A DNA stretch of 64,000 bases, taken from contig NC_013216.1 in assembly GCF_000024205.1 (NCBI RefSeq), forward strand, positions 124,001-188,000, in the 5' to 3' direction. How positions within the stretch are numbered: position 1 is the first letter of the stretch; every line of letters begins with the position of its first letter. Below the pieces are notes generated by a model. It searched no databases, was not told the origin of the DNA, and was given only the letters and a program-made list of their open reading frames with translations. The DNA comes from Desulfofarcimen acetoxidans DSM 771 (GTDB lineage Bacteria; Bacillota; Desulfotomaculia; Desulfotomaculales; Desulfofarciminaceae). The translations under genes and the position numbers were made by a program. Shown here piece by piece: positions 48,942 to 58,000 of the stretch.

Positions 48942-48976
48942 CGACCTCCACCTTTACAAAAGGGTTGAGGTTTTTT
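48942..48976 (+). terminator. rho-independent terminator after Rpn gene
   Basis: ACCTC and CCTTT arms pair with AAAGG and GAGGT; TTTTTT follows. Confidence 0.7.
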
Positions 48977-49100
48977 GTTTGGTTATTCTGTCACGAAAGG
49001 GGAGGCATTTAAGTCGGAAATTAGGGATCAAGGGATAATTGCTTAAAAGTGTAATTGAACATTATTTTGTTAAGGATGAAATTGGGAACCATAAAAAACG

Positions 49101-49544
49101 ATGGAAAATCTTCGATACATGGAAAAATGCGGGTTGACACCTATACCGGTATTTCACATAAGCACTAATTTAGCAGAGTTGGATAAATTGGTCATGGAAT
49201 ATCCGGTGATTGGTATTGGCGGTACCGCTAATTAAAAAAACAGGGAGACCTTTCTAACGGAAGTATTTCTTCGGTATCCCAAAATTGCCTTTCATGGATT
49301 AGGTATTACCAAAGCAGAAATATTAATGAATTATCCATTCTATTCGGTTGACAGTTCAGCCTGGCTTAATTCCCGCAGAGAAGACAAAGCAAAGGTATTA
49401 ACCAGGAATGGTCAAGAAAAAAGAACTGACTTGTCTGTAATTGAGAGGGTTGTTCAAAGTATAAAATTCTTAAGTTCTTTGGAGTTACCTAAAACTTTCC
49501 GAGGGATAAATTTCATTGGGGAGCAGATAAGTTTTTCTTTTTAA
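49101..49544 (+). pseudogene. tRNA-guanine-transglycosylase/DpdA-like fragment with internal stop
   Basis: One frame from ATG 49101 reads CGLTPIPVFHISTNLAEL, EYPVIGIGGTAN then TAA, then LTEVFLRYPKIAFHGLGITK and ILMNYPFYSVDSSAWLNSR. The pattern G-hydrophobic-GG, FHGLGIT and FYSVDSSAW is the TIM-barrel end of phage or island TGT-like enzymes that put 7-deazaguanine into DNA or RNA. N-terminal half is missing. Family call by memory of motif; moderate. Confidence 0.5.
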
Positions 49545-49759
49545 AAGTTTACGTATGTTAACAAAAAGGGTATACGGATTATTATGTCAAATTCAATATC
49601 CACATATCTATATATATCAATAACCTAGGATAAACAAGAGGAATTATTGTTAAGGGGTGTGATATTGATGGATTTTAAGGTGTAAGACATGCAGATATCC
49701 GTATAAGTCGGTATAAGCTAATGATGAGGCATCTGGACAAGAGGCGTGGTAGGATCGTC

Positions 49760-49834
49760 TGGTTCTGGCGGCGGGAGTTGAACCCAGCATCAAGCGATTA
49801 TAAGTCACTCGTTTTACCGTTAAACTACGCCAGT
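49760..49834 (-). tRNA. tRNA-like gene, anticodon UAU (Ile, AUA codon)
   Basis: A 75-nt cloverleaf with encoded CCA. D arm GTTT-AACGGTA-AAAC; anticodon arm AGTGA-CTTATAA-TCGCT (anticodon TAT); T arm CTGGG-TTCAACT-CCCGC; acceptor ACTGGCG/CGCCAGA. Two mismatches weaken it: A1-A72 and C49-C65. It may be a functional minor tRNA or a decaying island-borne one. It lies close to an integrase remnant. Confidence 0.7.
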
Positions 49835-49892
49835 ATAATTTCTTGATTATTGGTTCCATATATGATACCATAGCGTTAAGGCGGTGAAATTA

Positions 49893-50144
49893 ATGACTAA
49901 ATTTAGCAAGCTATACACTAAAATAGTTCGTAATCCTAAAGATGTAGAATTCGATGAGCTTGATAAAATTCTTAAAAAATATAACTTTAAACGGCGGCAA
50001 CCAAGTAAAGGCTCCAGCCATTACACTTACTTTCACGATAAAATAGATGATATAGTCACAGTCCCAAAAGATAAACCAATTAAATCCATTTACGTTAAAA
50101 TCGCCATAGCCGCAATAGAAAAATTAAGAAAAGAGGATAAGTAA
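49893..50144 (+). CDS. hicA: HicA family toxin (mRNA interferase)
   Basis: 83 aa from ATG 49893 after AAGGCGG; a GTG at 49884 lies within the site. A dsRBD-like fold with the catalytic histidine is visible in KRRQPSKGSSHYTYFHDKID, and KPIKSIYVKIAIAAIEKL closes the domain. HicA cleaves mRNA independently of ribosomes and is neutralised by HicB, whose gene starts 1 bp after the stop. Typical length and gene order. Confidence 0.88.
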   Translation: MTKFSKLYTKIVRNPKDVEFDELDKILKKYNFKRRQPSKGSSHYTYFHDKIDDIVTVPKDKPIKSIYVKIAIAAIEKLRKEDK

Positions 50145-50145
50145 A

Positions 50146-50511
50146 TTGAAAAACATGGAATATTATCTCAAACTCAATTATGATATAAAATTAAGAAAAC
50201 TCACAAAAGATGAGGGTGAGGGATGGTTGGCTCAAATCCCACTACTTCCTGGGTGCATGTCTGATGGCAACACACCAGTAGAAGCCCTTACAAATATAGA
50301 AGATGCTAAAAAATCCTGGATTGAAACATGCCTCGAACTTGGCCGCCCTGTACCTGAACCAATAACCGATGAACATTCCGGCCAATTAAGAATTCGTATA
50401 CCCAAAACCCTTCATCGGATATTAGCTGAAAGAGCGAAAGAGGAAAATATCAGCCTTAACCAGTATATTAACTATCAGTTATCTCGCGGTGTTGGTTATA
50501 CTCCTAAGTAA
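50146..50511 (+). CDS. hicB: HicB family antitoxin
   Basis: 121 aa from TTG 50146 (AGAGGA site 8 nt upstream; ATG at 50155 is the alternative). N-terminal partial RNase-H-like fold: GEGWLAQIPLLPGCMSDG and ALTNIEDAKKSWIETCLELG. C-terminal ribbon-helix-helix LRIRIPKTLHRILAERAKEE and SLNQYINYQLS for operator binding. Cotranscribed with hicA and followed by a strong terminator; autoregulation by the complex is the family rule. Confidence 0.9.
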   Translation: MKNMEYYLKLNYDIKLRKLTKDEGEGWLAQIPLLPGCMSDGNTPVEALTNIEDAKKSWIETCLELGRPVPEPITDEHSGQLRIRIPKTLHRILAERAKEENISLNQYINYQLSRGVGYTPK

Positions 50512-50517
50512 AAAACG

Positions 50518-50547
50518 GACCGAGCAACAAAGGCTCGGTCTTTTTTT
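50518..50547 (+). terminator. terminator of hicAB
   Basis: GACCGAGC and GCTCGGTC pair around a 7-nt loop; seven T follow. Confidence 0.93.
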
Positions 50548-50589
50548 CTATAAAGAAACGAAGAAGCCTTGCGGCTCCTTCGTTTCTTA

Positions 50590-50990
50590 TTGCTAGCTTA
50601 ACCCATCTACAGCCCTCTGCAAATCGTCCTCACCCGGTTGTGTATATGTTTTAACGTCTGTTGAATATTTGGGGTGTCATCGCTTTTAACATGCCCTGCC
50701 AGCCGTGCCACCACATCTAAAGGTATTTTACGGCTAACCGGGTTCATGGCAAAAGTTGTGCCTTAACGAGTGAGTATTAAGATGTTCAATGCCGGTGATT
50801 TTTCGGTGTTTTTCGATAACAAGCTGTAAACTTCAAGTAGTTATATGGCCACCAGTCTTGTTCGGAAAAATGTAATCAAAGTCAGGGTTATCTTGAAGGT
50901 ATCGCCTCAATATTTGGCGAGTATCGATATTTAGCGGAACCTCCTGCCGTGCTTACCCTTTCTTTCGCCAATTTCAACTAATGTTCAACC
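50590..50990 (-). pseudogene. tyrosine recombinase (phage-type integrase) C-terminal remnant
   Basis: Minus-strand pieces in more than one frame read EHLNTHSLRHNFCHEPG (the HxLRH box), then IPLDVVARLAGHVKSDDTPN (the distal GH box). The active-site tyrosine region is degraded. It suggests that the tRNA-hicAB segment was once part of an integrated element. Confidence 0.6.
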
Positions 50991-51029
50991 TTATTTGCGC
51001 TAAAAGCCTCTTAATAACAGGGTTTTCGA

Positions 51030-51320
51030 TAAAAAGTTCTATACTATATTTTTGCTATGTATTCTAAGGCAGCAATAATAAAATAAGCTATAACACAAAT
51101 ATATACATGACCTTTTACTCTATTTTCTTTTCGGTGGTACATAGGACGTATATCTAAATCGTTTTTGATAATTTTAAATGCATTTTCAACTTTGCTCAGA
51201 TTTTTATAAATATCTATTAACTTTTCATCAGGATAGTCTTGCTGATTGGTCTGGATTACAAATGTACCATCAAGTCTTTCATCATCTTTTAATCTATCTG
51301 TATTTTTTAGTTAATTATTA
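51030..51320 (-). pseudogene. IS1634-type transposase C-terminal remnant
   Basis: Minus strand: KDDERLDGTFVIQTNQQDYP, IDIYKNLSKVENAFKIIKND and IRPMYHRKENRVKGHVYICV, the end of an IS1634-type DDE transposase. Related to, but not a copy of, the remnant at 35783-36170. Confidence 0.6.
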
Positions 51321-51409
51321 AACAAGATCTATACTGCAAGTAACAATAAATCCCAAAATATCGGGGCTTAAGTCACTTAATATTAGTTTAGGATTGAAAG
51401 TCAGTCTCT

Positions 51410-52007
51410 ATTTAACACTGTATTTTTGACAAAAACCAGAAATAATCCCAATGAATGATGATAGCCCTCCATCGTCCGTTATTCCATACAGCCTTTTGGC
51501 AGACCCCGCATTTGATGCATCCCAATTAGCGGTGACTGGATTCTGTTGTTCCATTTGTTTTAAGCACCGGTAAACTCCTGAACATAAGGTGTTATTGGTC
51601 CAATATAATAGACATTAGTATTTTGACATGAATCATCAAAATATCTATATATTAAATATTTTAAGAATTTTGTTAATATATCTTATGTCGAATAATATCA
51701 ACTATTATCGTTAAATTATGTAAATTATATTGCAGGATTTTGCCGATTTTGATTGAAGAATTTTATTAAATAGCAATAGATGATTAATTAACGGATAAAA
51801 ACAATGAAGTAAGTTCATGATACATTCAGAGAAATTAATTTTACTTTTAGGAATGAAATAACAAAATTTCTCCTAAAAGTTAGATATAAAAAATGTACAA
51901 ATTAATTGATAAGAGGGGTGATATTGAATAAATAGTTGAAAATTTACGTAGCAGATAAAAAAGAAGTTTTAAAAAAGTTAACACAAATATTTCATTGTAG
52001 GAAAAAC
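51410..52007 (+). repeat. Rhs promoter/leader block, copy 2
   Basis: Near-identical to 18930-19548, including the -35/-10 spacing, the leader hairpin (ACTTTTAGGA/TCCTAAAAGT) and the stretch before the ATG. It contains no other gene. Confidence 0.9.
51623..51651 (+). promoter_or_regulatory. sigma-A promoter for Rhs2
   Basis: TTGACA (51623-51628), 17-bp spacer, TATATA (51646-51651); same as in front of Rhs1. Confidence 0.7.
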
Positions 52008-55000
52008 ATGTTAGGGGGTCTAAGATTGGAGAAAAAATATTATATGCCAAAACCTTCTTCAAGGATTAAGAAATGCATCTGTTGTGTCTTAACAATAATA
52101 ATGCTGCTAATTTCAAATACCGGTTTTATTCCGAATTACTATATCACAAATAATGCAAAAGCTATGAGCCTACCGAATAACTCACAGACATCAATTGCCT
52201 CAGGGAACTCCGGCAACGAATCTCCAAGTGACAATATGACCAATCAGTCAGAAACGGAGACTTCCGCACAAAATAATAGTGTCACCGGAGATGTTTATGT
52301 TGAGCAAAAAATATTCACAAGCGACTCATTGATGTTTACACCCTTTAATTCTCAAAAAGCTCTGACTGAAAGAGTCTACTCGGATAATCCTGATTACATC
52401 AATAAGGTGATAAACTATTCCGAAATCCCGAACACATTTCAATCAACCGGCGAGTATGTTTACCAGTCAGGCGACATCCATATGCAGCAGGTCATTCACA
52501 TGCCAAAGATGATGGAAAGGCCTGATATCTCTAATCCCAGCGTAAGTAATACTGTTTATAATCAAACTTCAACATTAAACCAGAACAATGAAAATAGCAT
52601 TGCCAGCTATGTTTATGAAAATAACAATAGTTCTGATATTATTGCTTCAGATACTGAAAGCACCTACAATTCATCCGCCGCACCGGCAAGTGATTTCGAT
52701 ACTTCAGCAATCACCGATTCAAAAACTGGTATGGAAGAAAACGATCTATATTTGATAGATTCCGGGCAGATTATGAACCCAGACCAGAGTGATTCCGGCG
52801 TTGTTGACAGCCCGGCCCAGGAAAATTTCACCTCCCAACAAACGGATTTAAGTAACACAAGCGTTGCCTCTGATGTACACTCAACAGGCAGGAACATGAA
52901 CACAATCTTTCCCATCCAAAACAAATCCGGTCCTTTTACTGTTGGCTTTTCCCGCCATGCCGGCAGCGACCTGCTGCGGTTCTCTTACAAAAACGCCAAT
53001 TTGATGCTGAATCCATTGAACCCTGCCTCCGTATCCGGCAGTGTCTACAAAAACACCATTACATACGAAAACATATATCCTAATACAAACATCAGATACA
53101 CATTAGAGAAAAACCGGCTTAAAGAGGATATAATTGTCCAAAAGTATACCGGTGTTAATGAATTCAATTTTCAACTAAGCGTAAGTAATGCCGTTTATGA
53201 CAATAAGTCCAGTGGAGAAATTAGTTTTTTAGATCCCGGCTCATCTACACCCCTTTTTTACATGGCCAAGCCATTTGCTGTTGATAAGAACGGAAATCGG
53301 TGTGAATTAGTTAACATCGTGATAAGCGATACTGGCTCACTAAAACTTACGGTTGATCCCGACTGGTTAAAGAAAGCCGTTTACCCTATAATTATTGATC
53401 CTACTATTTATTTGCCTGACGCAATATTTACCCGTTCGTCAACTGCTTACAACCTGGAAGGTGTTCAGGTTCAGGCAAACCAGCCACGTTATGAGGCAAG
53501 CAAATTTGGACAGGCAATAATGATTGAGGAAGGAACAACGAACCTTTTTGATCAAAGTCAATTATCCACATTTTATAGTTTTCCATCAAACACACATGCA
53601 ATCCAGCAAAGCAATGGTTTTTGGCGATTATCAAAAGGAACTGATAATGAATTTCTCTGCAACTATAACATCAGTATTGTTAATGGAACTACTTATACAG
53701 AAAGCTTTTACTTTCACCATGATGGAACAATAACAGGGCTATATATTACTTTTTTCACTAACAATGGACATCACTTAGTGCCTGCGACAATAGAAGATTT
53801 AGGCGGTGGTCTAAAACGTGCTAGCGCTACCTACACGACAGTGATGAATGATAATTGTATTCGTGCTGTCGATATCTTTCAACCTTCCGGCACATGGACA
53901 TATATTGAAATTGCTCGGGCACAATTAGAGGCAAAAGCTTATGCTACTTCATATCAAATTAATGGGGCTTCTCGAGCCGCTGAAGATTTGAATATTCCCA
54001 CAGTGGGAATATTAAATAAAGATAAAGGCGCAATTGAGATACGTTTTAATCCTTTAACAATTAATAATTGGAACAACTATTTTTATATGGATATAAATAC
54101 CGGACGGTTTCTATTGTTTTTTGACAATACAGGAAGAATTTCATGGGATTATGGTGCCGTCAATGACAGTATCTCCTCAGTCGCCGGTATAGCGGTTGCT
54201 CATCAGCCAATTGATATTTGTATGTCATGGGATGCAACTGTTGGTACCAGAGAATTAATGGTTAATGGCCAATCAATCGGTACGAAAGCTTTTACAGCAC
54301 CAGCTGGTTTACCTGATTCCGTAGGTTTAGTTAATAATTTTGCCACTTTGCTTGATGATCTCCGCATCTCCTCTCGGGCCCGCACTTTAGCTGAGCATCA
54401 GGCTGCCTATAATAGTGGTCAGCCACTACCCATTGATGGCTTCACGAAATGTAAGATGAGCTTCGATGGTAATCTGTATACGGCATCTTATGGTGTGATA
54501 AATACAGGAATCACTGCGGCATTTTCTCGTTCATCAATTGCATATAAACAAAACGGCACACAAGTTCAGGTAAACCAGCCGCGTTATGAGGCAAGCAAAT
54601 TTGGACAGGCAATAATGATTGAGGAAGGAACAACGAACCTTTTTGATCAAAGTCAATTATCCACATTTTATAGTTTTCCATCAAACACACATGCAATCCA
54701 GCAAAGCAATGGTTTTTGGCGATTATCAAAAGGAACTGATAATGAATTTCTCTGCAACTATAACATCAGTATTGTTAATGGAACTACTTATACAGAAAGC
54801 TTTTACTTTCACCATGATGGAACAATAACAGGACTATATATTACTTTTTACACTAACAATGGACATCACTTAGTACCTGCGACAATAGAAGATTTAGGCG
54901 GTGGTCTAAAACGTGCTAACGCTACCTACACGACAGTGATGAATGATAATTGTATTCGCGCTGTCGATATCTTTCAACCTTCCGGCACATGGACATATAT

Positions 55001-58000
55001 TGAAATTGCTCGGGCACAATTAGAGGCAAAAGCTTATGCTACTTCATATCAAATTAATGGGGTTTCTCGCGCCGCTGAAGATTTGAATATTCCCACAGTG
55101 GGAATATTCAACAAAGATAAAGGCACAATTGAGATACGTTTTAATCCTTTAACAATTAATAATTGGAACAACTATTTTTATATGGATATAAGTACCGGAC
55201 GGTTTCTATTGTTTTTTGACAATACAGGAAGAGTTTTATGGGATTATGGTGCCGTCAATGACAGTATCTCCTCAGTCGCCGGTATAGCGGTTGCTCATCA
55301 GCCAATTGATATTTGTATGTCATGGGATGCAACTGTCGGTACCAGAGAATTAATGGTTAATGGCCAATCAATCGGTACAAAAGCTTTTACAGCACCAGTT
55401 GGTTTACCTGATTCCGTAGGTTTAGTTAATAATTTTGCCACTTTGCTTGATGATCTCCGCATCTCCTCTCGGGCCCGTACCTTAACCGAATATCAAGCAG
55501 CCTACAGCAGCAACCAGCCGTTACCCATTGATGACGCCACAACATGTAAGATGAGTTTCGACAATAACTTATATACCACCGATATGTGGGGAACCGGCAT
55601 TCTGCCCTATTGGAACTACAACACAGCAAGCCTGGGCGGAGGGTGGAACACCCCAGTAAACACCTTCAACCTGAACATGCTCTTAAACAAATCCCTTTTC
55701 TATCTCCCAGGTCATGGTTTACCCATCGGAGAAAGCATCACCTACAATTCCATTGACGGCAGAAACGGCCCCCTGGGCATTGGCTGGCATCTTGGTTCCG
55801 ACACCGGCCTAACCGAGTGTAAAGACGGAAGCGTCATTTATAACGGAGGCGACGGCTCATCCCATGCCTTTACACCAAACGGAAGCGGCGGATATACCGC
55901 GCCTTCCGGTATCTATCTTACTCTGCAAAAAACAGCTCCGGGAAACTTCATAATCAACGACAAAAAACATAACACATACACCTACCAAAACAATAAACCG
56001 ACTCAAAGCATTGACCGGAACAACAACATAACAACCTATACTTATGATAACAACGGGCGGCTTTCACAGCTTTACGACGCTTCCGGCCGTAAAATCACAT
56101 ACGCTTATAACTCCGCCGGCCAGGTGACATCTATAAGTGACCCGGCAAACCATGCATACAGATTTACCTACCAAAACAACAAATTAATCTCAGCAACCGA
56201 TCCATCAAATAATACATTTACCCTCAGCTACGATTCAAACGGGCATCTGAATTCCTTTACCGATCCGTTAAACCGTAAAACCACTTTCAACATAAACCCA
56301 AACGGCCAGTTGCTGAGCTATAACGACGCACGTTCCAACGACCAGGACTTCTATACAACAACCTTTAACCAATTCCTCCAAAGCAATACAATGGTCACCA
56401 CTATCACCGACCCAGGCAACAGGACAAACACCTACCATCATGACAATAATACCGGCAACCTTATCAAACAGCAGGACGGAGTCGGCAACACCTGGAACTA
56501 TACCTGGACTGACAACAACCTTACCCAGTCTCAAGACGCTAAAGGCACAACAAACTGCCAATATGACAACATGGGCAATATGACCCAAAAAACAATTACC
56601 GTGGACAGCAACCCCGGCAACAACATCATCGAAACCATGACCTACAACAACTACAACGAGCTTCTAACAAAAAAAGACAACAACGGCAGAGAAACTAATT
56701 ACACATACAACAGCCAGGGAAACCTGCTCTCCACATCCGATCCCAACGAAAAGGCATCAAGCAGCTATAGTTACGACCAATATGGCAACATCATCCAATA
56801 CAACCCTAACGTGCTGGGATACCACAATCTAGTCCTAAACGGCAGTATGGAGATGCTCGACACCAATGATAACCTGCCAGCCAATTGGGGCATGAACGGG
56901 AGCGCCACTGTGAGCCGGGATGATTCTTTCCACCCACATGGCAACTACTCGCTCAAAATCAGCAATACCACTGCACCATACTGTTATTTTAGACAGGATA
57001 TAAATAACACTAACTTTAGCTTAGACGCATTAACACTGAGAGCAGAGGTTAAACTTAACAAAGTCACAGGCGGTATTAGTTCTGATGGTGAAGAACCATT
57101 TGGAGAAGATAGCTGCAGCGGCTTAAAAATTGGTTTTCTCTTCCATGACGATTACGGCAACTACGCATATGTATACGCTATATGTACCGGTTCCGGGAGA
57201 ACCACGATTACCCTGCCGACCACAGTACCGTTTCTCCCTAGCCCACCTTACCATGGCGCTTTATATCATGTGCAGGTCTTCATGGGATTGAACAATTCAA
57301 GCGGTACCGCCTGGTTTGACGGAGTGCAGCTCCTGTGCAAGGGCAGCTGCAGTCAAGATCATATCATCAGTCAATTCAACTCCGTGGAAAACAGCAGTTT
57401 TGAAGACACCTTGGACTACTGGACTCCCGGAGGTGCCGCTACTGTTAACAGCAGCCTTTCCTGGGGAGGTTCCTACTCATTAAAAATGACCGCGGCGGGA
57501 ACCACCTACCAGGACGTTCCCACCTACGCAGGGGAGCCGCTGACCTTATCCGGCATGATTAATACCAGCGGTGTCAGCGGCAGTGGTGCCTGCTATCGGA
57601 TCGACTACTATGACGCCTCGAACAACCTGATCTCCGGGACTTCCGTACAAACCGCCTGTATCAGCGGAACTCAGGGCTGGACAAGAATGGCAAGTATGGC
57701 CAACGCTCCTGCAAATGCCAACCACGCCCGGCTCCAATGCATACTAAACGGTAGCGGTGCAGCCTATTTCGACGACGTGAAATTGACACCTATAAACAGC
57801 ATGCAATATACTTACGATAAGCCCAGCGACTATACCAATCCCGGCAGCTATACCGGAGGAAACTACATGACCCTCTCGGAAGATGCCCTGGGTATTCAAA
57901 ATGCTTACGCATACGATGCAAACGTCGGCAACATGATAGGACACGCCGATCCTCTAAATCATATTACCTGGTTTAACTATGACACACTGAACCGTCTCAT

